From Bacteroidales bacterium UBA3388 (GTDB lineage: Bacteria; Bacteroidota; Bacteroidia; Bacteroidales; P3): 16,517 nucleotides of DNA. Both the position numbers and the translations under genes were made by a program. The stretch's first letter is position 1. The number at the start of each line of letters is the position of its first letter. The stretch covers positions 1-16,517 of the forward strand of contig DEPQ01000057.1 of NCBI GenBank assembly GCA_002358855.1, in the 5' to 3' direction. A model generated the notes under the pieces. It had not been told where the DNA came from. It ran no database searches and saw nothing but the letters and a program-made list of their open reading frames with translations. This document shows positions 1-6,777 of this stretch, piece by piece.

Positions 1-1179
1 TCAGATACAATATTTGATGATTACTTCTTGCCTGATTACATAGATGTTGAAGGGTGTGGTAGTGCTGATTTCTATGAAGGACTTGATTCATCTCTCATTA
101 CTGGTTGTCCTGCAAATAATTATCATATGAAAAGAGGTCATTATTACTTTGATATGTCAGGTAGGTGGAACTTCTCAGAAGAACAAGATGCTTGGGTGCC
201 ACATATATTAGATAGAGCACAACCTTGTTATACAGATACTTTATTAACAATAAAAGGAGTGGCAGTTGGAGTATATTTTCCTCGCGTTGCTAGCTATCAT
301 ATAGATCAAAAAATGAAAGTTATTCTTTTTGAGGCAAGTTATTCTGTCTATCCTTATCCAACTAATGACTCTCTTTTAGGTATTTACAATTCAAATCCAA
401 AAGGTAAATTAAAAATAATGAATGGAACGCTGGAAAGAGAAATAGTTTCTATTGATATAGATACTAATTTCACACTTACTCATGATAATTACACGCTTAC
501 TTATGGATGTGATACTAATTGCTTGCGTAATCCTGGAGGAGATTATACCTATGTAGAATATTATTTTGATAATCCTGTTAATGTTAATGGGTTGTTTTAT
601 ATAGTGGAAGATGTAACAGGTTCATCTACTCGTTTATTTCATATGATGGCAACAATAGATTGCTATTCGGAATGGCCTAGTTTAGTTAGAACAGCAGATG
701 AAGATGTAGAAAATAATGCTTGGGTGGAATGGGAACAACACCCTATTAATACTTGGGTTGAATATTGGCTTCCTGAAGATACTACGAGTACATATAGTCT
801 TCACCCTAATCCTTTTGAGGAAACCTCTGATTATTATATTCCAAGTACTTGCCAAATGTATATGTTTCCAATCTTTGCAGAAACAGATACTACCTTAGGA
901 GATGGCACGTATCCCGATACTAATGTTTGTCTTTATGATGTAAATGTTGATAGATATTCCAATGTTTATCCAAATCCTGCAAGTGATATTGTAACAGTGC
1001 AATCATCTTTTAAGGTAAGGGAAATAGAAATCATTAACGCCTTAGGACAAGTTGTACTTAGAAAAGAAGGGAATCAAAATATAGAAACCTTAGAGGTTAA
1101 TTCGCTTGAAAAAGGCACTTATATCGTAAGAATAAAAACACAACGAGGATTTGCAAACAAAAAGTTAGTGATAAAATAA
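1..1179 (+). CDS. C-terminal part of a T9SS-secreted protein (5' end outside window)
   Basis: The reading frame is open from the first base, so the gene begins to the left; 392 codons are visible and it ends at TAA 1177-1179. The last 70 or so residues form a type A sorting domain of the type IX secretion system: a YPNPASD motif, then a beta-rich segment with an INALGQVV core and a final GTYIVRIKTQRGFANKKLVIK-like strand ending the protein. In this family the domain directs export across the outer membrane and is normally cleaved, leaving the protein released or anchored to the surface. The visible passenger part (about 310 residues) is rich in Tyr, Asp, Thr and Cys and looks like beta-structured extracellular sequence; I recognise no catalytic motif in it. 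The TTG at 28 is not the real start. The enzymatic or adhesive role cannot be decided from this fragment. Confidence 0.9.
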   Translation, partial: SDTIFDDYFLPDYIDVEGCGSADFYEGLDSSLITGCPANNYHMKRGHYYFDMSGRWNFSEEQDAWVPHILDRAQPCYTDTLLTIKGVAVGVYFPRVASYHIDQKMKVILFEASYSVYPYPTNDSLLGIYNSNPKGKLKIMNGTLEREIVSIDIDTNFTLTHDNYTLTYGCDTNCLRNPGGDYTYVEYYFDNPVNVNGLFYIVEDVTGSSTRLFHMMATIDCYSEWPSLVRTADEDVENNAWVEWEQHPINTWVEYWLPEDTTSTYSLHPNPFEETSDYYIPSTCQMYMFPIFAETDTTLGDGTYPDTNVCLYDVNVDRYSNVYPNPASDIVTVQSSFKVREIEIINALGQVVLRKEGNQNIETLEVNSLEKGTYIVRIKTQRGFANKKLVIK

Positions 1180-1196
1180 CAAAGAGTTAGAAAAAT

Positions 1197-1236
1197 AAAA
1201 GGCTGATTTAATAGAATAAATCAGCCTTTTATTTTT
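1197..1236. terminator. Bidirectional intrinsic terminator between the T9SS cargo gene and etfA
   Basis: A perfect 14-bp inverted repeat (arms 1197-1210 and 1217-1230, 6-nt loop) with a GGCTGA/TCAGCC core is followed on the plus strand by a T-rich run, and the A-run on its left becomes a U-run for minus-strand transcripts. It lies between two convergent genes, 17 bp after the stop of the cargo gene and 23 bp before the etfA stop, so it can serve both. Confidence 0.9.
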
Positions 1237-1253
1237 TTGAAACGCTCAAATAA

Positions 1254-2255
1254 TTACTTAACTATTTGTTTTAATTTTTCAGTTAAGATAGGTATGATTT
1301 TCTTTGCGTCTCCTACAACTCCTAAGTCTGCAACTGACATAATAGGAGCGTATTTATCTTTGTTTATTGCTATAATCAATTCACTTTCTTCCATACCTGC
1401 AAGGTGTTGAATTGCACCTGAGATACCGCAAGCCAAGTATAAGTCTGGTCTAACAGTTTTTCCTGTTTGTCCTACTTGTCTTTCGTGTCCTATTATGCCT
1501 GCATCAACACATGCTCTTGAAGAAGAAACTTCACCTTTCAACAATTTTGCTAATTCTCCTAACATTTCAAAGCCTTCTTTTGTACCAACGCCACGACCAC
1601 CTGAAACAAGGATTTTAGCTTCTGAAATATCCACCATATTATCTGTGCTTTTCACAGTTTCTAATACTTTAACGCGGAATTTTTCTCTGTCAAAATTGAT
1701 TGTGTAATCAATAACTTCTCCATTTCTGCTTGCATCAGCTTCCATTGCTTTCATAACTCCTGGACGCACTGTACTCATTTGAGGACGGTGATCAGGACAT
1801 ACGATAGTAGCCATTAGGTTTCCACCGAATGCAGGACGAGTTGACCAAAGTTCTTTGTCTTCTGCAATTTCCAATTTAGTACAATCGGCAGTCAAACCTG
1901 TTGTTACTCTTGCAGAAAGTCTTGGACCTAAATCTCTTCCTATGGTTGTAGCACCGATAAGAACGATTGAAGGTTTTTGTTCGCAGATTATTTGATAAAT
2001 TGCTTGTGTGTAAGGTTCTGTTGTGTAGGTTGCAAGAGCAGGATCATCACAAACCAAAACTTTATCTGCACCATGTGCTATCAAGTCATTGGCAAGTGAT
2101 TTTACATTGTGTCCTAACAACATAGCATACACTTGTTGATCTAAATCTTTTGCTAAATCGTGAGCCTTACCCAACAATTCTAATGCAACGTTTTGCAATT
2201 TGCCGTCTCTTTGTTCGCAAAATACGAAGACGTTTTTATATTGTGATTTATCCAT
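1254..2255 (-). CDS. etfA: Electron transfer flavoprotein, alpha subunit
   Basis: 333 residues, the usual length for EtfA. The N-terminal part (about 8-200) is the alpha-beta domain that packs on EtfB; the C-terminal half is the FAD-binding domain, with SGGRGVG at 218-224, SSRACVDAG at 245-253 and the strongly conserved GQTGKTVRPDLYLACGISG at 262-280, ending in a NKDKYAPIMSVADLGVVGD stretch. With EtfB it forms a soluble heterodimer that carries electrons to or from acyl-CoA dehydrogenases. It is the last gene of the acyl-CoA dehydrogenase-etfB-etfA operon, starting 20 bp after the etfB stop, with ATG at 2253-2255. The partner EtfB has the look of electron-bifurcating proteins, so this subunit probably takes part in NADH-driven bifurcation; that is inferred from family resemblance. 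Confidence 0.97.
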   Translation of the reverse strand: MDKSQYKNVFVFCEQRDGKLQNVALELLGKAHDLAKDLDQQVYAMLLGHNVKSLANDLIAHGADKVLVCDDPALATYTTEPYTQAIYQIICEQKPSIVLIGATTIGRDLGPRLSARVTTGLTADCTKLEIAEDKELWSTRPAFGGNLMATIVCPDHRPQMSTVRPGVMKAMEADASRNGEVIDYTINFDREKFRVKVLETVKSTDNMVDISEAKILVSGGRGVGTKEGFEMLGELAKLLKGEVSSSRACVDAGIIGHERQVGQTGKTVRPDLYLACGISGAIQHLAGMEESELIIAINKDKYAPIMSVADLGVVGDAKKIIPILTEKLKQIVK

Positions 2256-2275
2256 TTTGTGTTTTTCTTTATTTG

Positions 2276-3061
2276 TTAGATAATGTATTTTTCTTTTAAC
2301 TTGGCAATGATTAAGTCAGCAGCCTCTTCTGGTGATAAACCATCGTGAACTTGACCTGCTGCTTTCATTTCTTTTGCTCCTGCTTTCTTAACCTTAGTAG
2401 GAGAGCCCTTTAATCCAAGTTTTTCTTCGTTTACATCTATTTTTTCTTCTGTCCAAATTTCTACTTCTTTATCCCAAGCCTCAACAATGCCCTTTACGCT
2501 CATATATCTTGGCTTAACAGCAGATGCAAGACAAGTTAAAAGACAAGGACTTTCAACCTCTACTATTTGATAACCATCTTCTAATTGTTTCTTTATGCGG
2601 AAAGTCTTATTGCCATCAAATTTCAAGTCTTCCAAATAACTAACTTGTGGAATGCCTAAGTGTTCTGCAATTTGAGGACCAACTTGTGCAGTATCTCCAT
2701 CAATAGCTTGACGTCCTGCAAGAATTAAATCAAAATCCAAAACTCTCAATGCTCCTGCCAAAGCGTTAGAAGTAGCAAGCGTATCAGCACCAGCAAACTT
2801 TCTACTTGTCAAAAGGATTGCTCTGTCAGCACCCATAGCAAATGCTTCTCTCAAAACAGCTTCTGCTTGTGGAGGTCCCATTGTTATAACAGTAACTTCT
2901 GCACCATATTCTTCTTTTAATTGAAGAGCATATTCCAATCCTCCTTTATCATCAGGGTTTATGATTGATGGAATACCGTCTCTGATAAGAGTTCCTGTCT
3001 TTGGATCGAGTTTTACTTCGGTTGTATCAGGAACTTGCTTTATACAAACTACTATTTTCAT
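2276..3061 (-). CDS. etfB: Electron transfer flavoprotein, beta subunit (bifurcating-type sequence)
   Basis: 261 residues. The start MKIVVCIKQVPDTTEVKLDP, the segment TGTLIRDGIPSIINPDDK at 22-39, the TMGPPQAE turn at 60-67 and the nucleotide-binding AGRQAIDGDTAQVGPQIAEHL at 115-135 are typical of EtfB. The IRDGIPSIINPDDK form matches what I know of EtfB from anaerobes with Bcd-EtfAB complexes, rather than the SMNPFDEIA form of mitochondrial-type EtfB. In such complexes EtfB carries the bifurcating FAD and takes hydride from NADH, sending one electron to ferredoxin or flavodoxin and one to the dehydrogenase. The gene lies 34 bp after the acyl-CoA dehydrogenase stop and 20 bp before etfA, in one operon. 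Biochemical bifurcation itself is inferred. Confidence 0.97.
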   Translation of the reverse strand: MKIVVCIKQVPDTTEVKLDPKTGTLIRDGIPSIINPDDKGGLEYALQLKEEYGAEVTVITMGPPQAEAVLREAFAMGADRAILLTSRKFAGADTLATSNALAGALRVLDFDLILAGRQAIDGDTAQVGPQIAEHLGIPQVSYLEDLKFDGNKTFRIKKQLEDGYQIVEVESPCLLTCLASAVKPRYMSVKGIVEAWDKEVEIWTEEKIDVNEEKLGLKGSPTKVKKAGAKEMKAAGQVHDGLSPEEAADLIIAKLKEKYII

Positions 3062-3095
3062 CTTTATCTTATTTTCTTGTTATACCTTATAAATA

Positions 3096-4235
3096 TTATT
3101 TCAATAATGCAGCTGCTATAACCATACGTTGTACTTCACTTGTACCTTCGTATATTTCTGTAATCTTAGCATCTCTCATCATTCTTTCAACAGGATACTC
3201 TCTTGTGTAGCCATAACCACCGTGAAGTTGAACTGCCTTTGTAGTAACTTCCATTGCAGTTTGAGCAGCAAAGAGTTTAGCCATTGCAGCGTCCTTTGAA
3301 TATGGTAAACCATTGTCTTTTCTGTACGCAGCACTTCTTACAAGGAATCTTGCAGCGTTTACATTAGTTTCCATTTCGGCTAATTGGAATTGAGTGTTTT
3401 GGAATTGAGCGATTGCTTTACCAAATTGTTTTCTTTCCTTAGTATATTTTACAGTTTCGTCCATTGCTCCTTGTGCAATACCCAATGCTTGAGAAGCAAT
3501 ACCGATTCTACCTCCGTCAAGAGTCTTCATAGCAATTCCGAAGCCTTTTCCAACCTTTCCAAGTAAGTTTTCTTTTGGAATACGACAGTTTTCAAAAATC
3601 AACTCGCAAGTTGCAGAACCTCTAATACCAAGTTTCTTTTCTTTCTTACCGATTGAGAACCCAGGAGTGCCTTTTTCAACAATGAAAGCAGAAATTCCTT
3701 TATTTCCAAGGCTTTTATCTGTCATTGCAAATACGATATAAACGTGAGCATAACCAGCATTAGTGATAAAAATCTTACTTCCGTTCAAAACGTATGCGTC
3801 TTCTTCCTCAACAGCTGTTGTTTGTTGCATAGCAGCATCAGTACCCGCATTAGGTTCAGTAAGACCGAAAGCACCAATCCATTCACCGCTTGCAAGTTTT
3901 GGAAGATATTTTTGTTTTTGTTCTTCTGTTCCGTTTTCCATAATAGGAGCGATACAAAGAGATGTGTGAGCCGAAACAACAACACCTGTTGTAGCACAAA
4001 CTCTTGAAAGTTCCTCAACAGCCATTGTGTACATTTGGTTTGTACCACCTTGTCCGCCATATTCCTTTGGTACAGGAATACCCATTATACCAATCTTTCC
4101 CATTTTTGCAACAGTTTCTTCTGGGAAACGTTCAAGATCATCAATCTCTGCTGCAAGAGGTTTTACTTCATTTTCTGCAAAATCTCTAATCATTTGCAAG
4201 AATAATTCTTCTTGTTTAGTGAAACTAAAATCCAT
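3096..4235 (-). CDS. Acyl-CoA dehydrogenase, short-chain (butyryl-CoA dehydrogenase-like)
   Basis: 379 residues, standard length for the soluble flavin-dependent family. Visible landmarks: the N-terminal helical domain (1-120), signature 1 GLTEPNAGTD at 124-133 in the middle beta domain, the RKQFGKAIAQFQ segment at 268-279, and the C-terminal signature QLHGGYGYTREYPVERMMRDAKITEIYEGTSE at 336-367. The catalytic base is expected to be E363 in IYEGTSE. The enzyme interconverts a saturated acyl-CoA and its trans-2-enoyl-CoA using FAD, exchanging electrons with EtfAB encoded directly downstream. The gene order dehydrogenase-etfB-etfA is the one of butyryl-CoA dehydrogenase complexes. Because no thiolase, crotonase or 3-hydroxyacyl-CoA dehydrogenase gene is in view, the substrate chain length and the direction (fermentative reduction or fatty-acid/amino-acid oxidation) stay open. 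The start ATG at 4233-4235 fits the usual MDFSFT N terminus. Confidence 0.95.
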   Translation of the reverse strand: MDFSFTKQEELFLQMIRDFAENEVKPLAAEIDDLERFPEETVAKMGKIGIMGIPVPKEYGGQGGTNQMYTMAVEELSRVCATTGVVVSAHTSLCIAPIMENGTEEQKQKYLPKLASGEWIGAFGLTEPNAGTDAAMQQTTAVEEEDAYVLNGSKIFITNAGYAHVYIVFAMTDKSLGNKGISAFIVEKGTPGFSIGKKEKKLGIRGSATCELIFENCRIPKENLLGKVGKGFGIAMKTLDGGRIGIASQALGIAQGAMDETVKYTKERKQFGKAIAQFQNTQFQLAEMETNVNAARFLVRSAAYRKDNGLPYSKDAAMAKLFAAQTAMEVTTKAVQLHGGYGYTREYPVERMMRDAKITEIYEGTSEVQRMVIAAALLK

Positions 4236-4288
4236 ATCGTGTTAATGTTTATTTATTATTTTACTTAATTGACCTAAATATGAAACTG

Positions 4289-4319
4289 CAAATATACAAA
4301 AAAAATACATAATGACAAA
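4289..4319 (-). promoter_or_regulatory. Bacteroidota-type promoter for the acyl-CoA dehydrogenase-etfBA operon
   Basis: Read on the minus strand there is TTTG (4316-4319), a 19-bp spacer and TATATTTG (4289-4296), matching the -33 TTTG / -7 TAnnTTTG consensus of the Bacteroidota primary sigma factor. It lies about 55 bp upstream of the ATG, leaving an AT-rich leader of roughly 45-50 nt. Confidence 0.75.
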
Positions 4320-4382
4320 TTATTTCCATTCACATCACAAAAACAATCAAAATAATATATGAAATAAATCACGTATTTTTTG

Positions 4383-4390
4383 TATCTTTG
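4383..4390 (+). promoter_or_regulatory. Probable -7 element for the helix-turn-helix gene
   Basis: TATCTTTG fits TAnnTTTG exactly and lies 27 bp upstream of the ATG of the helix-turn-helix gene. No TTTG is found at the expected -33 position, so the promoter may be weak or depend on an activator. Confidence 0.5.
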
Positions 4391-4417
4391 TAACCACTAA
4401 CCAATAAAAGAAATAAT

Positions 4418-4840
4418 ATGAAAAAATCAAGCAAAACCTACACCGTAATAGATTGGGAAGAATTGAGAAACATAAGATTTTATGGGGATTATTACGTAGA
4501 AACAAATCCTATGAAGGAAAAAAAACACCGAAATCTTACCTCAACCGATTTATTGATTATATTTTACATAAAAGGCTTTGGAGAAAAAGGATATTATGGT
4601 TCACAGAGATCAATAGCAGAATTACTTGGAATAGCCCCCGAACAAGTTAATAGAAGTATGAAAATGCTTTTAAAAGTAGTTAATATATCTAATGATGAGC
4701 CATTATTCATTAAAGACGAAGAAGCAATATATTACAATCCGAAATTTCTATATTACAAAGACGGAAAGAAAATGGAGTATCCCGAATTTATGAAAGACAG
4801 ATACAAGAGGAAGAAAAAAGATGGGAATATTGATTATTAG
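4418..4840 (+). CDS. Small helix-turn-helix protein, possibly a replication-initiation or regulator-like protein
   Basis: 140 residues, not assigned to a named family. The middle (about 55-90) reads as a helix-turn-helix: GYYGSQRSIAELLGIAPEQVNRSMKMLL, with SIAELLG as the first helix and PEQVNRSMKML as a recognition helix, preceded by an LTSTDLLIIFYIKGF helix and followed by a short beta-like stretch (PLFIKDEEAIYYNP) as in winged helices. The C terminus is strongly basic (KDRYKRKKK). This layout resembles the N-terminal DNA-binding part of phage and plasmid replication organisers and some small regulators. It is the only plus-strand gene between two minus-strand operons and its stop codon TAG shares its G with the first of a series of 22-bp repeats, which are the obvious candidate binding sites. 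A run of six A (4814-4819) near the end precedes a frame that stays open through the repeats. Function is inferred only. Confidence 0.7.
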   Translation: MKKSSKTYTVIDWEELRNIRFYGDYYVETNPMKEKKHRNLTSTDLLIIFYIKGFGEKGYYGSQRSIAELLGIAPEQVNRSMKMLLKVVNISNDEPLFIKDEEAIYYNPKFLYYKDGKKMEYPEFMKDRYKRKKKDGNIDY

Positions 4841-4939
4841 TCAATCAAATGTTGATAAACCGTCAATCAAGTATAGACAATCCGTCAAGAAAATATTGAC
4901 AAATCGTCAATCAAAAATTGATAAAACGTCAATGTATAT
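4840..4939. repeat. Tandem 22-bp direct repeats (iteron-like), each a GTCAA-N7-TTGAY dyad
   Basis: GTCAA begins at 4840, 4862, 4884, 4906 and 4928, an exact 22-bp spacing. Within a unit the second half-site follows after 7 bp: TTGAT at 4852, TAGAC at 4874, TTGAC at 4896, TTGAT at 4918; the fifth copy keeps only the left half. Unit 3 is a perfect GTCAA-N7-TTGAC palindrome. A period near two helical turns puts all sites on one face of the DNA, as expected for cooperative protein binding. A very AT-rich tract with almost no G or C follows (4933-4993). Confidence 0.85.
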
Positions 4940-4995
4940 ATAATATATAATAAATAGATAGAAATAAATATAGTAAATAATAGCAAAAAATAAAA

Positions 4996-5050
4996 AAATG
5001 AAAGAATCAATTTTTTGTTTTTTTGTTTTAGAAAATTGATTCTTTCATTT
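4996..5050. terminator. Long AT-rich inverted repeat, probable bidirectional terminator
   Basis: Two perfectly complementary 19-nt arms (4996-5014 and 5032-5050) flank a 17-nt T-rich loop. It lies between the end of the helix-turn-helix module and the stop codon (5089-5091) of the convergent PNGase F-like gene. On the minus strand the stem is followed by a short T run, so it can end that transcript; the stem has little GC (TGAAAGAATCAA core), which is weak for an ordinary intrinsic terminator. An alternative is a structural element belonging to the repeat module next to it. Confidence 0.6.
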
Positions 5051-5088
5051 AAATTTACATTGCTAAAAATATTCCAGGTAGAGGGCGG

Positions 5089-6777
5089 CTATTCTCCAAT
5101 TAAAACGCCCGACACGCTCCAAGAACTGAAACTTCCGCCTTCGGCTTGACCTTGTGGAATCGCTACTTTGATTGTGTGTCTTCCGGGTTCTAAATTGTCA
5201 AGGAATATGTAGGTTGGTTGAGTTGCTGTGCCGGGACACCAGCCTGAGCGTGAGAGATCAGAAGAAGAAAGTCCGTTCCAAAAATTGCCAGACACAGGAT
5301 TCCATTCTCTATATCTTCCACAGTCTTCTCTCCAAGGTGTGTATTGATAAATTATTGTATCGTCTATGATTATGCTGTTAGGCTTTGGATTAAATTCATC
5401 GCCTCCGCCCCAACCGCCATGGCCTGTTGAGATGTAGCGTAGTTTGAGTTTGTTTACGCCTTCTGGGATTTCAAAGGTTACTGATAGGGTGTCGGTGTCA
5501 AAAAAGTGTGGGTAGTTTTGTCCTGCCATTTCCATTACGTTGCAAGTGTTGAATAGGGGTAGAGTCCATTGTCTTTGTGGAGTGATTTGGTTTACATAGT
5601 CGCCCGGATAGGCTTTTAGGTCTAAGGAAAGCAAGTGTCCACCTCCGTCATAGTTACCTATAAAGGCTCCGATTAAAACATCGCCTTGCAGGAATGGTTT
5701 TAGGTCGGTGATTTCTTGTTTGTAATAGACTTCTTCTTGCCATTCTAAGCCATCTATTTGTACTCTGTCGTTGAAATGACCAACTCCAAACGGGGTGAAA
5801 AAGCGTATTAGTTCTACTACGGGACTATAATGAGGAGTGGCTATCATTCCTTGGTATTTGTTTTCTTTTTTGCTGGTAAAGTAGGGAATGTTTTCTATGC
5901 CTTTTGTGAGGGCATCGTATAGAGTTATGCTGTCTTGTGGTATGATAAAGATACTTCCTGTGCGGTCGTATGCATCTCCTGAGGATTGGGTGGTGAGTTC
6001 GGCAAAGAGTTGGTAGTGTTCGGGTAGGGTTTGTAGGTTTATGCGTTTTAGAATAAGAGTACCGCCTGCAAAGTGAATGGTTGTATCAAATGGCATTGAG
6101 CCTTGGTATTTGGTAGTGTCGCCCCAATGTATTCTTTCTTTGTTGAAAATGTGTGTGGTGATTACTTTTTTGTCTTTTTCTATTTGGTCCAATTGTCGAT
6201 AGGTTACTTGATTGGCCTCTTGGTTGGGTTGGGTGAGGATTTTTGCTTTCTTTGAGAGTTTTATATTGCTCTGTAGTTGGGTTATTTGGCTTCCGTTTCT
6301 TGTATATTGTATCATTACTCCGGGTAGGCAAGCGAATTGAGGAATAGGAGTAGCATTCATTTTAAGGTCTTGGGTAACCCATATTTCTATGCTATTGGAG
6401 TTGATAGAAGTTGTGTATTTTTGACATTTGTAACCAAGTATAGTTTCTTCGCCTTGGAGAGTTAGGTTTTTATTTTCGGGTATTGATACGGTGGCTGTGT
6501 AGGTGAGTCCGTCATTGTATTCTAATTGGCGGGTGATAGTTTTGTTTTGGTAGTCGATGAAGTTGGTTTCAAATGGCAGACCTTGGATTGGGTTGTATTC
6601 TTGTAAGTCTAATGGGGTTTGTATTGCTATTTGGTCTTGATTACGATAGATTATGGTGTGGGTGGTGTCTTGTTGTTTTACGTCTTTTTGAAATGAACGA
6701 TAGGTTATTTCGTTTTTTTGGGCTATGGCTTGGCTTGCTATTATGGCAAGGGCAAGGCTTAGGATTGTCTTTTTCAT
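5089..6777 (-). CDS. Secreted PNGase F-like protein with an N-terminal GLPGLI-like domain
   Basis: 562 residues with a signal peptide (MKKTILSLALAIIASQAIAQ, likely cut near 20). Residues 21-180 resemble the GLPGLI family: beta-rich, ending in EIWVTQDLKM then CLPGVMIQYTRNG (150-162). Residues about 235-562 resemble the two jelly-roll domains of peptide-N-glycosidase F: GDAYDRTGSIFII at 267-279 (D271 in the place of the catalytic Asp60 of the Flavobacterium enzyme), RFFTPFGVGHF at 325-335, GGWGGGDEFNPKPNSIIID at 454-472 (E461 in the place of Glu206) and the diagnostic SGWCPG at 511-516. PNGase F removes N-linked glycans from glycoproteins by cleaving the Asn-GlcNAc amide. The start ATG overlaps the stop of the glycosyltransferase gene by 4 bp (ATGA), so the two are translationally coupled. 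Activity on N-glycans is inferred; a third important residue (Glu118) does not appear conserved. The gene is longer than the classical enzyme because of the extra N-terminal domain. Confidence 0.85.
   Translation of the reverse strand: MKKTILSLALAIIASQAIAQKNEITYRSFQKDVKQQDTTHTIIYRNQDQIAIQTPLDLQEYNPIQGLPFETNFIDYQNKTITRQLEYNDGLTYTATVSIPENKNLTLQGEETILGYKCQKYTTSINSNSIEIWVTQDLKMNATPIPQFACLPGVMIQYTRNGSQITQLQSNIKLSKKAKILTQPNQEANQVTYRQLDQIEKDKKVITTHIFNKERIHWGDTTKYQGSMPFDTTIHFAGGTLILKRINLQTLPEHYQLFAELTTQSSGDAYDRTGSIFIIPQDSITLYDALTKGIENIPYFTSKKENKYQGMIATPHYSPVVELIRFFTPFGVGHFNDRVQIDGLEWQEEVYYKQEITDLKPFLQGDVLIGAFIGNYDGGGHLLSLDLKAYPGDYVNQITPQRQWTLPLFNTCNVMEMAGQNYPHFFDTDTLSVTFEIPEGVNKLKLRYISTGHGGWGGGDEFNPKPNSIIIDDTIIYQYTPWREDCGRYREWNPVSGNFWNGLSSSDLSRSGWCPGTATQPTYIFLDNLEPGRHTIKVAIPQGQAEGGSFSSWSVSGVLIGE

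Noticed and set aside
4840..4939. The 22-bp repeats as a CRISPR array
   Set aside because: The units are directly tandem with no unique spacers between them, each has its own internal dyad, and no cas gene is present.
4840..5050. Chromosomal oriC with DnaA boxes
   Set aside because: No TTATNCACA-type boxes are seen in the region and no dnaA, dnaN or other origin-linked gene is nearby.
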